Assembly (NCBI GenBank): GCA_965199705.1
Contig: OZ241359.1
Location: 1,488,001-1,552,000 of the forward strand
Length of the DNA: 64,000 nt
Source of the DNA: Azophilus sp965199705
Lineage (GTDB): Bacteria > Pseudomonadota > Gammaproteobacteria > Pseudomonadales > Azotimanducaceae
Direction: 5' to 3'
Shown here piece after piece: positions 1 to 9,166 of this stretch; position 1 is the stretch's first letter; each line of letters opens with the position of its first letter. The notes under the pieces are model-generated. The model worked only from the letters and a program-made list of their open reading frames with translations, ran no database searches and was not told where the DNA came from. The position numbers were made by a program, and so were the translations under genes.

Positions 1-327
1 ACCCTTGGTCTCGAGTACAGTTGGGATTTGGCAGGTGGTGATCTCAACCTTCGCGGTGACGTGAATTGGAAAGACAACTACTTCTTCGACGTACACAATG
101 CAACGCTGCCAGGTCAGGAAGCCTTGGAGCAGGATGCTTATGCCATCGTCAACCTTCGCCTGGGCTGGACTTCTGAGGACGCAGCGTGGCAAGTGCAAGC
201 CTTCGTCGAAAACCTTACAGACGAAATCTATTCTGAAGGAGCGCAGGCAGCAGGAAGCAGTGGTTCAGTATTAGCGTCGTTTTCGCGGCCCCGCACCTTT
301 GGAGTCCGCCTCGCATACAGCCACTGA
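1..327 (+). CDS. TonB-dependent receptor, C-terminal end (partial, runs off the window start)
   Basis: The reading frame is open from base 1 and stops at 325-327, so only about the last 108 residues of an outer-membrane receptor are present. The fragment shows alternating polar and hydrophobic beta-strand segments, the motif FVENLTDEIYSE, and a terminal strand FGVRLAYSH. A late N-L-x-(D/N) turn followed by a final R-x-(F/W)-G-hydrophobic strand is typical of the TonB-dependent receptor barrel end. It lies directly upstream of the catabolic run starting at 545 and may be the uptake receptor for that cluster; this is inference from position. The plug and most of the barrel lie outside the window, so the substrate class cannot be judged. 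Confidence 0.8.
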   Translation, partial: TLGLEYSWDLAGGDLNLRGDVNWKDNYFFDVHNATLPGQEALEQDAYAIVNLRLGWTSEDAAWQVQAFVENLTDEIYSEGAQAAGSSGSVLASFSRPRTFGVRLAYSH

Positions 328-489
328 CATGGCCTTTTCCGTCAGCAGGCACGAAGCAGTTACCCGTTGGACCCCGGGTAGATGAGGGGGATGAACCGAT
401 TTGTTCGCACAACACGTTCACTCCCCCCCGCATCACCTTACCGACCCTGTGTTCAGCGCTCCGAGGTGCTCAGCCGTAATCGTTCTGAC

Positions 490-504
490 TGGCCACGTAG
501 GCCA
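490..504. repeat. short inverted repeat upstream of the catabolic operon
   Basis: TGGCC-acgta-GGCCA is a perfect 5-bp inverted repeat with a 5-bp centre, 40 bases before the start codon at 545. It could be an operator, but no cognate regulator gene is nearby and no clear -35/-10 pair is seen in the 217-base gap 328-544. Short palindromes of this length also arise by chance. Confidence 0.25.
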
Positions 505-544
505 TGAAATTAAAAGAGCTCAAATCTAATAGACGAGGAGTCTC

Positions 545-1456
545 ATGAGTATTGGATTTATTGGCCTGGGTACCATGGGCCGACCTGTAGCAGAAAACCT
601 GCTGACCGCGGGTCACGACCTGATCGTTCACGATGTGATGAGTGCTGCCGTTGATGAGATGGTGGAACTGGGCGCATCAGCAGCTGGTTCGGTTCAGGAT
701 CTGGCGCGTAACGCGAAGGTTATATTTCTATCTTTACCCGGTCCCGCTCAGATTGATTCGGTGGTGCTGGGCACAGATGGTGTGCGTCTGCATGCGGCAG
801 AAGGCACCATCATTGTCGATCTGTCAACGAGCTCCGTCGCCGCAGTGCGCTCGGTTGCATCCTCGTGCGCCGACGCCGGGCTGCACTATGTGGATGCCCC
901 GGTTTCCGGCGGCGCCCCGGGCGCGCGCGCTGGTACGCTCAGCATTCTTGTGAGTGCCGACGACGATAAGGTATTCGCAACGATTGAACCGCTGTTAGAG
1001 GTCATTGGCAGCAATATCGTGCGGGCTGGAGGTGTTGGCAGCGGCACTATGCTGAAACTGATCAACAATCAGGTGTTTCTCGCTGGTGCCTTGCTCGTGC
1101 AAGAGGCCTTTGTGTTTGGTGCCAAAGCTGGCCTCACGTCAGACGAGATCAAGACCGTGCTCGATCACAGTACTGCAGGCGTCATTACGCGCGAGACAGG
1201 TTTCGCGCTAAGCCGCGATTTTGACGCACAGATTTTCGCGCTGTCGCTCGCCACCAAGGATCTGGCCCTGTCGCTGGAATCCGCCAATGCCTTGGAGGTG
1301 CCGATGCCTCTGGCAGAAGCGGCTCATAGCGTGTTTCAGCAGGCAGTGGATGCGGGTTATGGAGACCAGGCTTTCTATGCCACGGTACAACGCCTGGAAC
1401 AGCTGGCCGGTGCTGAGGTATCGCCATTAAGCCCATTAAACAAAGAGGATCAGTAA
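545..1456 (+). CDS. NAD(P)-dependent 3-hydroxyisobutyrate dehydrogenase-like oxidoreductase
   Basis: 303 residues, the normal length for the beta-hydroxyacid dehydrogenase family. The N-terminal Rossmann motif GFIGLGTMG is at residues 4-12, the substrate-binding DAPVSGG at 117-123, and the conserved catalytic lysine is K171 in the context SGTMLKLINNQ. The family oxidises 3-hydroxyisobutyrate, tartronate semialdehyde or similar beta-hydroxyacids in the cytosol; the substrate cannot be told here. The start is well supported by GAGGAG seven or so bases upstream. It opens a tightly packed plus-strand run: the next gene (P450) starts one base after its stop. The position suggests it processes a hydroxyacid formed in the same pathway (inference). 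Confidence 0.88.
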   Translation: MSIGFIGLGTMGRPVAENLLTAGHDLIVHDVMSAAVDEMVELGASAAGSVQDLARNAKVIFLSLPGPAQIDSVVLGTDGVRLHAAEGTIIVDLSTSSVAAVRSVASSCADAGLHYVDAPVSGGAPGARAGTLSILVSADDDKVFATIEPLLEVIGSNIVRAGGVGSGTMLKLINNQVFLAGALLVQEAFVFGAKAGLTSDEIKTVLDHSTAGVITRETGFALSRDFDAQIFALSLATKDLALSLESANALEVPMPLAEAAHSVFQQAVDAGYGDQAFYATVQRLEQLAGAEVSPLSPLNKEDQ

Positions 1457-1457
1457 C

Positions 1458-2681
1458 ATGACTACCCCGTCGTCGTCGCCGAGTGTCGATCTTTCCCGCG
1501 GCGCAACTTTCGCCAATGGTTTTCCTCATGAGTTTTTCAACTGGCTGCGTGAGCATGACCCCGTACACTGGCATGAGCCCACACAATACACACTTGGTGG
1601 CGAAGGGTTCTGGGTAGTGAGCCGCTACGAGGATGTGGGTTACGTGATTCGCAATCCCCAACTGTTCTCGTCTGGCGCTGCTGGTGGGCGGAAGGGCGGC
1701 GGGACCGGCCTGGAGGACCAGGAAGAAAATCTCGTCAATGTGATGCTCAATTTTACTGATGACCCGAAGCATCGACGGCTGCGCGGCCTGATCAGCCAGG
1801 GATTTACGCCCAAGGCCATCAAGAAGCTGCAGACGGATATGAGTGAGCGGGCGAACCGCTTGTTCGATCAGGTGACGGATCTACAACATTTCGACTTTGT
1901 GCACCATGTGGCGCGGGAGTTGCCATTGCAGATGATCTGCGCTGTGTTGGGTGTACCCTTAGACGAGCGCGCCGACCTGGTGGACTGGATCGACAAGGGC
2001 TTGGCCAGCGACAAAGGCGATATCATGGACGTCGAATTCTCCAACAAGTTACGCCAATACGGTGCCGAACTCATTGAAAGAAAACGCCGGGCACCGGCCG
2101 ACGATATCCTCTCAACGCTTATCGCTGCCAGATTTGATGAAGACGGCTCTCAGCTATCCGATGCGGAACTGCTGGGGTTCTTTGGGCTTCTGTTCCCTGC
2201 AGGGGCTGAGACCACCCGTAGCGCTCTAGGTGGCGCAGCCAAGGCGTTTGCCGAATTTCCTGAGCAGTTTGAGCGGCTGAAGAACGATGCCGAACTCATC
2301 GAGTCGGCGGTCGAGGAGATCGTACGCTGGACGACGCCTTCCATCTACAAACGCCGCACCGCGGTAGAGGACACAGAACTAGGTGGCCGTAAGATCCACC
2401 GCGGCGACAAGGTCACTCACTGGGAGATGTCGGCGAATCGAGATGAGCGTGCATTTGCAGACCCGTTTACCTTTGATATCGGTCGGTGGCCCAACAAACA
2501 TCTCGGCTTTGGTGCCGGTGTGCACTTCTGCCTAGGCGTCAGCCTAGCCCGTTTGGAAATTCAGGTCGTGTTGGATGTGCTGACGGAGCGATTTCAGCAG
2601 TTGGAGATCGTCGGCGATCACGCATGGATGCCTAATAACCGTCTGCTTGGCTTGACCAAGCTGGAAATTTGCGCGGCCTGA
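1458..2681 (+). CDS. cytochrome P450
   Basis: 407 residues, a typical soluble bacterial class I P450. Visible signatures are the I-helix AGAETT at 248-253 with the usual acid-Thr pair, the K-helix ExxR at 287-290, and the haem loop FGAGVHFCLG with the axial cysteine at 358. The family inserts one oxygen atom into C-H bonds or cleaves ethers, fed electrons by a ferredoxin and ferredoxin reductase. No ferredoxin gene is seen in this island, so the redox partner must be elsewhere. It is one base from the upstream dehydrogenase and is followed closely by a CMD-family gene, so it is probably co-transcribed. The substrate is unknown; the DPVHWHEP-type N-terminus is shared with several steroid, terpene and fatty-acid P450 groups. 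Confidence 0.93.
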   Translation: MTTPSSSPSVDLSRGATFANGFPHEFFNWLREHDPVHWHEPTQYTLGGEGFWVVSRYEDVGYVIRNPQLFSSGAAGGRKGGGTGLEDQEENLVNVMLNFTDDPKHRRLRGLISQGFTPKAIKKLQTDMSERANRLFDQVTDLQHFDFVHHVARELPLQMICAVLGVPLDERADLVDWIDKGLASDKGDIMDVEFSNKLRQYGAELIERKRRAPADDILSTLIAARFDEDGSQLSDAELLGFFGLLFPAGAETTRSALGGAAKAFAEFPEQFERLKNDAELIESAVEEIVRWTTPSIYKRRTAVEDTELGGRKIHRGDKVTHWEMSANRDERAFADPFTFDIGRWPNKHLGFGAGVHFCLGVSLARLEIQVVLDVLTERFQQLEIVGDHAWMPNNRLLGLTKLEICAA

Positions 2682-2710
2682 ATCGGCCGAGTTTGAACTG
2701 GAGAGAATCA

Positions 2711-3088
2711 GTGGCGAATGAACCTACCAAATCTGAAAAAGGGCTTGCTCTGTTCCAACGTCTGACCGAAGGCGCTGCCACAGGTGGTGGGTCAACACCA
2801 CCGCCAGCACAGTTTTTGGAGTACACCTTTGAGCATCTTTTCGGAACCGTGTGGCAGGACGACACTCTGGCTCTGGAAGAGCGATCATTGCTCACCTGCG
2901 CCGTCCTGGTAGCGCTGAACCGGGAGGCAGAGCAGCGGGTTCACTTTGTGGGCGCGAAAAATCTGGGTGTTTCACGGGCCAAAGTGGAAGCCATGATCAC
3001 CCATACCGCCCACTATGCCGGTTGGCCCTGTGCCGCCAGCGCCTTCCGGGTACTGGGTGAAGTCTGGCCCGAAGAGACGTCACAATGA
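2711..3088 (+). CDS. carboxymuconolactone decarboxylase/AhpD-like protein
   Basis: About 125 residues if started at the GTG at 2711, which has GGAGAG at suitable spacing; an upstream ATG in the same frame (2669) would overlap the P450 and lacks a ribosome site. The segment LEERSLLTCAVLVALNREAEQRVH followed by LGVSRAKVEAMITH and HYAGWPCAASAF is the all-helical CMD core. Typical AhpD proteins carry CxxC; here the cysteines are isolated (TCAV and WPCAA), so a peroxidase role is unlikely and a lactone or ring-processing role is possible (inference). The stop overlaps the next start as ATGA, which indicates translational coupling with the downstream esterase. Confidence 0.78.
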   Translation: MANEPTKSEKGLALFQRLTEGAATGGGSTPPPAQFLEYTFEHLFGTVWQDDTLALEERSLLTCAVLVALNREAEQRVHFVGAKNLGVSRAKVEAMITHTAHYAGWPCAASAFRVLGEVWPEETSQ

Positions 3089-4149
3089 ATAAAAGTACGT
3101 TACCGGGTCGCCTCGGCGACGCCGATATGACGGTGCTCACAGATCCACGAGCCGACCACCGGCTTGTCGCAGCAATTGAACTGGCGGCTGAACCTCAGAG
3201 CAGCGTTGAAATCCCGTCAGGCGACGTCAGGTATGAAGAGGCACTGTCCCTTCTTGGTGCATTTGAGGATGTCGCCCAAAGTGGCAATGAAGTTATGAAT
3301 CAAGCCCTACCGGTATGGGATAACGTCGCTTGTACCACCGAAGTGATTCAAAGTTCCGATGGTAACGAGATCACACTGCACGTGCACAACCCAGTCGACG
3401 TCGCAGACAAAGCCCCGTGTATTTATCATGTACATGGTGGCGGGATGGCCCTGAGCAGTGCCTGTGACCCGGTATTTGTGCGGCTACGAAATAGTATTGC
3501 AGCTCGGGGTGTCGTTGTGGTCGGCGTCGAGTTCCGAAACGCCGCCGGACGACTGGGCCCTCACCCTTTCCCCGCAGGGCTGAATGACTGCGCTGCCGGT
3601 CTCCAATGGGTCTACGACAACAAGGACAAACTGGGCATCGACAAAATCGTCGTCTCCGGAGAGTCCGGTGGAGGCAACCTGGCCCTCGCAACGACGCTGA
3701 AAGCGAACCAGGAGGGGTGGGTTGAAAAGATAGATGGGGTCTACGCCATGTGTCCCTACATTTGCGGGCGTTACGCTCAACCGCCTGAAGGTCTTCCTTC
3801 CCTGGTCGAAAACGAGGGCTACATGATGGAAAGCCAGTTCATGTCACTCATGGCAAACGTCTATGACCCCAGAGGGGAAAACGCGGAGAATCCCTTAGCT
3901 TGGCCCTTGTACGCCACCGCGAAAGATCTGCAGGGATTGCCGCCGCATGTGATCTCATTAAATGAACTCGACCCATTGCGCGATGAAGGACTGGCTTTCT
4001 ATCGAAAACTGGTTGCTGCGCGCATCCCGACACTTGGACGTACAGTCCATGGCACTGTTCATGGGAGTGAACTGATGTTCGGCGACGCTACCCCCGAAAT
4101 CTACTCAGACCTGGTGGCCTCGATCACCAATTTCGCCAGAAGCCTTTAG
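3085..4149 (+). CDS. alpha/beta hydrolase, hormone-sensitive-lipase type
   Basis: 354 residues. The oxyanion motif HGGG is at 117-120 and the nucleophile elbow GESGG has Ser194. Later NELDPLRDEG (about 295) and VHGTVHGSE (about 330) supply the likely Asp and His of the triad. HSL-family enzymes hydrolyse short- to medium-chain carboxylic esters and sometimes lactones. The long N-terminal cap region of about 100 residues is consistent with this family. It overlaps the upstream CMD-like gene by 4 bases. A 12-bp direct repeat sits across its stop codon (4140-4151 and 4163-4174). Confidence 0.88.
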   Translation: MNKSTLPGRLGDADMTVLTDPRADHRLVAAIELAAEPQSSVEIPSGDVRYEEALSLLGAFEDVAQSGNEVMNQALPVWDNVACTTEVIQSSDGNEITLHVHNPVDVADKAPCIYHVHGGGMALSSACDPVFVRLRNSIAARGVVVVGVEFRNAAGRLGPHPFPAGLNDCAAGLQWVYDNKDKLGIDKIVVSGESGGGNLALATTLKANQEGWVEKIDGVYAMCPYICGRYAQPPEGLPSLVENEGYMMESQFMSLMANVYDPRGENAENPLAWPLYATAKDLQGLPPHVISLNELDPLRDEGLAFYRKLVAARIPTLGRTVHGTVHGSELMFGDATPEIYSDLVASITNFARSL

Positions 4150-4174
4150 CGGTTGATGATGAAAGCCTTTAGCG
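4140..4174. repeat. 12-bp direct repeat across a stop codon
   Basis: AAGCCTTTAGCG occurs at 4140-4151 and again at 4163-4174. The first copy contains the TAG stop of the preceding hydrolase. It looks like a small local duplication. Confidence 0.6.
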
Positions 4175-4204
4175 AGTGTATCCACGAATCTATTGAGGTT
4201 ACCC

Positions 4205-5170
4205 ATGAAAGAAATCTACGACCTAAAGCCCTCGAGCCTTTCCTGCTTTGAACCAATCACTATACCGCAAGCAAAATACGATGCTTCTTTCGTAGAGACC
4301 ATTCGATCGGCACACAGTGATTTGGTGAATTCACTCCTGCCACTTTACAAAGACGACCCGAATACCAAATTAACAGAGACGAGCGATGCCTTTGGCAAAG
4401 TCCCCGTGGCAATCTTTTATCCAAAGCCTCGACCAGATGAAGCGCCCTGCCTGATCTGGTTCCACGGTGGAGGGTTGATAGCGGGCAGTTATCTACAAGA
4501 TTACTTTTTTGGCAGGTATATCTCAGACACAATCGGGTGTGTTGTTGTTTCCGTCGATTATCGGCTTGCGCCGGAACACCCGTTCCCCGATGGGGTTGAA
4601 GGTGGATTTAACGTGCTGTCTTGGCTTGCGCAATCAGAAGCACCGGCTGAATTTGTGGCTTCCAAATTTGCAGTTGGCGGGTGTAGCGGCGGAGGACCAT
4701 TTGCCACCGGAACCGCCCTGAAAGCCAACAAGGGAACGGGTCCCAAAGTCTGCTTTCAACTCCTTCAGACGCCAATGCTCGATCATCGCTCGATGTCAGA
4801 ATCAGTCAATTTCTCAATGGATCCAAGTAGTTGGACTCGGGATAACAATCGTGCTGCATGGGATTTCTATTTGGCACGAATCAGGGGAACTGGGGAACAA
4901 GTTCCTGGAGAAGCTTCACCCACGGTGGAGCAGGATTATTCCAATTTCCCACCCACATACCTGAGCGTGGGAGATGTGGATTGTTTCCGTGACGAAGCCA
5001 TCGAATTTGCGCGCGGACTGGTAAGAGCGGGAGTTCCAGCTGAACTACACATGTTTCCACAGTGCCCCCACGGCCTCGATGCTATCGCACCGGAAGGGAA
5101 TGAGTTTAAAGATCGCTGCCGCCAGGAGTATGCACAGGTCCTAAACCGCGCACTTAACCAGGATCAATAA
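4205..5170 (+). CDS. alpha/beta hydrolase, hormone-sensitive-lipase type (second copy)
   Basis: 321 residues from the ATG at 4205, which is preceded by TTGAGG at good spacing; a TTG twelve bases upstream in frame is a weaker choice. The HGGG oxyanion motif is at 87-90 (WFHGGGLIAGSY), GGCSGG gives nucleophile Ser161, and VGDVDCFRDEA and PQCPHGLDA supply the probable Asp and His. It resembles the preceding hydrolase in fold but the cap and loop sequences differ, so the two are likely to act on different esters in the same pathway. Codon use is AT-richer than in the housekeeping part of the window. Confidence 0.87.
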   Translation: MKEIYDLKPSSLSCFEPITIPQAKYDASFVETIRSAHSDLVNSLLPLYKDDPNTKLTETSDAFGKVPVAIFYPKPRPDEAPCLIWFHGGGLIAGSYLQDYFFGRYISDTIGCVVVSVDYRLAPEHPFPDGVEGGFNVLSWLAQSEAPAEFVASKFAVGGCSGGGPFATGTALKANKGTGPKVCFQLLQTPMLDHRSMSESVNFSMDPSSWTRDNNRAAWDFYLARIRGTGEQVPGEASPTVEQDYSNFPPTYLSVGDVDCFRDEAIEFARGLVRAGVPAELHMFPQCPHGLDAIAPEGNEFKDRCRQEYAQVLNRALNQDQ

Positions 5171-5207
5171 ATGATTGTGAGAATCAGATACAGGAAGGGT
5201 ATTTCTT

Positions 5208-6956
5208 ATGTATGACGTGTTAATCAAGCAAGGTGAAATAGTAGACGGGACAGGCTCAAAGCCATTTGTCGGTGATATTGCGATCAAAGACGGCCGCATA
5301 GTTGAGATTGGGCAGAACATTGATGGGAAAGCTGCCCGGACGATCGACGCAAAAGGAAAGTTGGTTACGCCTGGATTTGTCGATGTGCATACACACTATG
5401 ACGGTCAGGTAACCTGGGACGAAGAGGTTCGGCCTTCATCTGATCACGGCGTGACGACGGTTGTTATGGGCTGCTGCGGTGTCGGGTTTGCGCCAGTGAA
5501 ACCGGGTTCTGAAGAGTTTCTCATTCAACTTATGGAGGGTGTGGAGGATATCCCTGGCACTGCGCTCAGTGAGGGCATGGACTGGACGTGGGAGTCTTTC
5601 CCGGAATACCTCGATGCACTTGGTAAAAGGCAATACACCATTGATATTGCAGCCCAGGTACCGCATGGCGCGCTCCGCTTCTATGTGATGGGAGAACGGG
5701 GCGCGAATGACGAGCCTGGCACAGAAGAAGATGTGAATAAGATGGCGCGGTTAGTGGGTGAAGCGCTCGAGGCGGGGGCGGTAGGTTTCACGTCTTCGCG
5801 TGTTAAGGCTCACCAGGCAGTAGATGGGCGATTTGTTCCGGGGACGCTCGCTCCTGTCGATGAATTAATGGCCATTGCGCGCGAGATGGGACGGGTCGGT
5901 AGCGGTGTGTTCGAGCTGATTCCCTCGGGTGCAGCCGGTGAAGCTTTACCAGGATTGAAGGATCAGTTCACCGCACAGGAAGAGATTCAGTGGATGAGAG
6001 AGTTTTCGCGAGTCTCAGGTAGGCCCGTTACGTTTACTCTAGTTGAGACCTACAGCGAGCCGGAGACTTTTAGAGAGCTGCTGGAGCTGCAAGACGAGGC
6101 TGACGCCGAAGGCCTGCGTTTGCATGGCCAGTTTCCGATCCGGCCGACTGGGCTATTGACCTCCCTCGAGGGCCACCACGCTTTTACTGCTCGCCCCACC
6201 TACAAAAAGCTGGCCAAGCTGCCGCTTGCAGAGCGTGTTGTTGAGTTGCGTAAACCCGAGATCAAGCAGGCTATTCTCAGCGAACCGGATCAGCCAGAGT
6301 CGGACGCGTTCATGGACAATTCCCACGTACTTCTACAAATGAGTCTCGACTTCATATATCGGATCACGGAGCCGGTGAACTATGAACCTGAGCCTCGGTT
6401 CGCATTGTCCAGCATGGCCGCAGCAGAAGGGCGCGACCCACTGGAACTGTTATACGATCTCATGCTGGAGGATGATGGAAAGGCGGTGCTCATCTCACTG
6501 GCGGCAAACTACAAGGCCAACGACCTCTCCGCCATTGAGCACATGATGCAGAATGCGAACGCAGTGCCCGGGCTGTCAGATGGTGGCGCGCATTGCAAGA
6601 TCATTTGCGATGCGTCTTCCAGCACCTACATGCTTACGCACTGGGCGCGAGATCGACACAGGGGGCCGCAATTCCCCATTGAATATGTTGTGAAGAAGCA
6701 CACTAGCGACACGGCGTCTCTCTATGGTTTCGAAGACCGAGGTGAGCTGGAGGTAGGCAAACGAGCTGATATCAACGTGATTGATTTTGAGCGGCTCGCA
6801 GTACACGTCCCGAAACTAGTGTGTGATCTGCCTACGAATGAGTCCCGATACCTGCAGGAATCTAGTGGTTATGAGTTTACGCTGGTGAATGGTGTGGTAG
6901 TACGAGAGAACGATGAACTCACCGGAGCTCGTCCTGGTCGGCTTATCCGAGGGTAG
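5208..6956 (+). CDS. amidohydrolase, N-acyl-D-amino-acid deacylase-like
   Basis: 582 residues. The small beta-sandwich at the N-terminus (residues 1-55) is followed by GFVDVHTHYD with the HxH metal pair at 61 and 63. VVMGCCGVGFAP follows with a cysteine at the position of the metal-bridging Cys of D-aminoacylases, and LSDGGAHCK near residue 460 carries the catalytic Asp. The C-terminus returns to the sandwich domain with GKRADINVIDFE. Family members hydrolyse cyclic or acyl amides using zinc. It has a close paralogue in the second catabolic island (35417-37177) with the same motif order. Its role here, with esterases and a P450, may be hydrolysis of an amide or lactone intermediate (inference). 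Confidence 0.85.
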   Translation: MYDVLIKQGEIVDGTGSKPFVGDIAIKDGRIVEIGQNIDGKAARTIDAKGKLVTPGFVDVHTHYDGQVTWDEEVRPSSDHGVTTVVMGCCGVGFAPVKPGSEEFLIQLMEGVEDIPGTALSEGMDWTWESFPEYLDALGKRQYTIDIAAQVPHGALRFYVMGERGANDEPGTEEDVNKMARLVGEALEAGAVGFTSSRVKAHQAVDGRFVPGTLAPVDELMAIAREMGRVGSGVFELIPSGAAGEALPGLKDQFTAQEEIQWMREFSRVSGRPVTFTLVETYSEPETFRELLELQDEADAEGLRLHGQFPIRPTGLLTSLEGHHAFTARPTYKKLAKLPLAERVVELRKPEIKQAILSEPDQPESDAFMDNSHVLLQMSLDFIYRITEPVNYEPEPRFALSSMAAAEGRDPLELLYDLMLEDDGKAVLISLAANYKANDLSAIEHMMQNANAVPGLSDGGAHCKIICDASSSTYMLTHWARDRHRGPQFPIEYVVKKHTSDTASLYGFEDRGELEVGKRADINVIDFERLAVHVPKLVCDLPTNESRYLQESSGYEFTLVNGVVVRENDELTGARPGRLIRG

Positions 6957-6964
6957 TCCGCGAA

Positions 6965-7954
6965 ATGTCAGCCATTTCTCGAGACCCTGACTTCAACGGT
7001 AAGTTCAAGCACTTTAATGCAGTGCCAACCACACCGACCATCGGTGCGACTATCGAGGGGTTGCACCTTTCAGAATTGAACGATGAGTCTGGTGAGGAAC
7101 TGCGCCAAGCCCTATGGGAGTACGGCGTGTTGTTTGCGCGTGAACAGCACCTGTCGCCTGCAGATCATAAACGCGTGGCGGCGTTGTTCGGTGAAGAATT
7201 GGAGAAGCATCCGGTCGATCCACCTGTTGATCCTGATAAAGTTGTTTTTGACAAAGGCGGCCTTTCAGAAGAGCACCCAGAGGTCCTCCGGATCTACATG
7301 GAGACGAGTGATCAGGACAACCCGTACAGTACGGATTCGTGGCATCACGATGAGACCTTTCGAGAACACCCAACTCTCGTCAACGTACTTCAGGCCAAAG
7401 ACGTGGTTTTTGGCTGCGATACTTTGTGGGCCAGCATGTCAGCAGCATATGAGATATTGCCTGACGAATTGAAGCTCTTGCTCCTGGGCCTGGACCTTGA
7501 TCACGACGTGCTGTTCTCGTCGCTTCGTCACGATTTTGGTAATCCTGCTGAGATCATCAAATATGGAGAGCGGGGGTTTGGAGCGCAAACGTATCCAGCT
7601 GTGGTGCAACACTATGCATCCGGTCGTTTAAGCCTCTTCGCAGGAGAGGCTTTCGCTAAACGGGTGCATGGTTATCCGACGGACCTCAGCGAAGCGATCC
7701 TGAAGATCATGTTTGAAACCCCGAAAAATCCAGAGGTGCAGGTACGGCATCAATGGAGACCTGGCGATATCGTGATATGGGATAATTTCGCGACGCTGCA
7801 TTTTGGCATAACACGGGGTCTATTGCGGGGGGATATCGGCCCGCAGACGAGAGAGCTGCACCGGGTTTCCGCTTTTTCTCCCGGCGTTCGGCCTTCGTTG
7901 GATCGCGAAAAAGCCGTAAGCGATCTGCTGAGCACGATGTATCCCTCAAGCTGA
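6965..7954 (+). CDS. TauD/TfdA-family Fe(II)/2-oxoglutarate dioxygenase
   Basis: 329 residues. The iron-binding H-x-D is seen as WHHDETF at 126-132, the distal histidine as NFATLHFG, and the 2-oxoglutarate-binding arginine in RELHRVSAF. These enzymes hydroxylate a substrate such as taurine, a phenoxyacetate or an alkyl sulfate, with 2-oxoglutarate decarboxylation. It starts 8 bases after the amidohydrolase stop, so it is likely in the same operon. No sulfonate transporter is nearby, so a taurine assignment is not supported. It is the last intact gene of island A; a transposase fragment begins 100 bases later. Confidence 0.9.
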   Translation: MSAISRDPDFNGKFKHFNAVPTTPTIGATIEGLHLSELNDESGEELRQALWEYGVLFAREQHLSPADHKRVAALFGEELEKHPVDPPVDPDKVVFDKGGLSEEHPEVLRIYMETSDQDNPYSTDSWHHDETFREHPTLVNVLQAKDVVFGCDTLWASMSAAYEILPDELKLLLLGLDLDHDVLFSSLRHDFGNPAEIIKYGERGFGAQTYPAVVQHYASGRLSLFAGEAFAKRVHGYPTDLSEAILKIMFETPKNPEVQVRHQWRPGDIVIWDNFATLHFGITRGLLRGDIGPQTRELHRVSAFSPGVRPSLDREKAVSDLLSTMYPSS

Positions 7955-8054
7955 GCATCGCTTTCTTGACTCTGTCGGCACAGGGGTGGGTTCGGACCGT
8001 TCAGACTTACCTGCATCAGTCACAATAGTGCTTGCGCTGTTTCTAATTGATTGA

Positions 8055-8420
8055 ATGGGTTGGTGTTATGTGGGGCGTCGAAAATTTATTCCAAGCACCA
8101 CCGCTCGTTCAGGCTCATTTCCATATTGGAAAACACTGCCGCTGGCGGACCTGAAACGCCTGTCGATGGTGCTGGAGCACTTGCCGGACGCGGAATTGGT
8201 TGCGGCGCTTGCGGCGAAGCGGGGTCGGGGCAGGAACGATTTTCCGGTTCGCGCGATGTGGCGCGCCTTGATGGCGGGGGTGGTCTTTCAGCACGCCTCG
8301 GTGGCGTCGCTGGTTCGGGAGTTGCGCCGCAATCCGTCGCTGCTGTCGGTGTGCGGTTTCAATCCGTTGCCACGGCAGGGCCGCCCGGTTGCGCGGATCG
8401 AGCGGGACGCGCGCAAGTGA
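8055..8420 (+). pseudogene. transposase fragment (DUF772-type N-terminal domain, truncated)
   Basis: The 121-residue frame matches only the N-terminal helical domain of IS4/IS5-superfamily transposases: LADLKRLSMVLEHLPD, then GRGRNDFPVRAMWRALMAG and VFQHASVASLVRELRRNP. It stops soon after GFNPLPRQ with an unrelated tail (ARIERDARK). The DDE catalytic domain, which should add about 300 residues, is missing. It is therefore a decayed insertion sequence, and it marks the right border of the AT-richer island 1-7954. Terminal inverted repeats were not identified. Confidence 0.75.
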
Positions 8421-8794
8421 CTGGACAGGTAACTACGTCGCCAATGGCTGGTTTGCGCTGGCTTGCTTCGTGCTCGGCTTTGCGCTCTGGTTGCCGGTAC
8501 TCGCTCGCTCGCGGCCCCGTTGAACGGCCCCAAAGCGCCAGCCACTCAACCCGCAATCAGGAGGAGTGTTTGATTCGGCAACACTCGAATCACTATGTAT
8601 GGCGACATGATGACTGATGCTGCCAAGCCTGCGCAGCCATCAGACGCGAGAACCTGTGCCCGTACACTGTGGCTTGCCGATCCTGTGGCTCGCCGTTCCG
8701 GGCTTCCAGATACGATGCGCTGGTCCGTTCGCCTGATTGTCGGCACGACCTGGCGCGGGCGAGGCAAGACTTTAACCTGACGGAGAATCAAACC
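8421..8794. other. gene-poor stretch after the transposase fragment
   Basis: 374 bases without a convincing gene. Small frames on both strands have no recognisable domain and no good ribosome site. Probably IS or recombination debris. The last 15 bases contain the GGAG ribosome site of the secreted protein at 8795. Confidence 0.5.
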
Positions 8795-9166
8795 ATGACC
8801 ACTTATCGACGCATCTTCGCCTTGATGCTGGTCGCCTGCATCTGGGCATCGGGCGCGACGGCGCATATGCCGGATGACTGCCGACAAGATGCCGCGAAGC
8901 TGAAAATGCATTCCAGCCGAAAGGCAAGCGATGTCGAGCAAGTGGTGGAAGCTATCGGCAAGGCCATTGGCCTTGTTCCAGATGATGTGCGCGTGTTGAT
9001 AGCGCTGCAGGAGCCGACCCCGGCGGATTGGGAGCCTGACCTGCGCGAACTGGTGATAGCGATGGATGATCTACAGACGTTTGTAGGCAGTTACATCGCT
9101 CATGATGCGTTGTTCTTGGCTGACCTGATGGCGTTTACTGAATGTTTAACGAAGGCGCGAGAATGA
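8795..9166 (+). CDS. small secreted protein of unknown function
   Basis: 123 residues from the ATG at 8795, which has GGAG upstream. The longer in-frame start at 8669 would place the hydrophobic segment internally and is not favoured. Residues 1-23 form a signal peptide: a basic start (TTYRR), a hydrophobic core (IFALMLVACIWA), and a probable cleavage after SGATA. The mature part is about 100 residues, acidic, helical, with two cysteines (DDCRQD and FTECLT) that could form a disulfide. I do not recognise the family. It stands alone, convergent with the permease gene. Confidence 0.6.
   Translation: MTTYRRIFALMLVACIWASGATAHMPDDCRQDAAKLKMHSSRKASDVEQVVEAIGKAIGLVPDDVRVLIALQEPTPADWEPDLRELVIAMDDLQTFVGSYIAHDALFLADLMAFTECLTKARE

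Noticed and set aside
6965..7954. taurine dioxygenase tauD
   Set aside because: The family is right, but no sulfonate transport or taurine genes are nearby and the family has many substrates.
8595..8780. 61-codon plus-strand frame in the IS debris
   Set aside because: No recognisable sequence; more likely chance.
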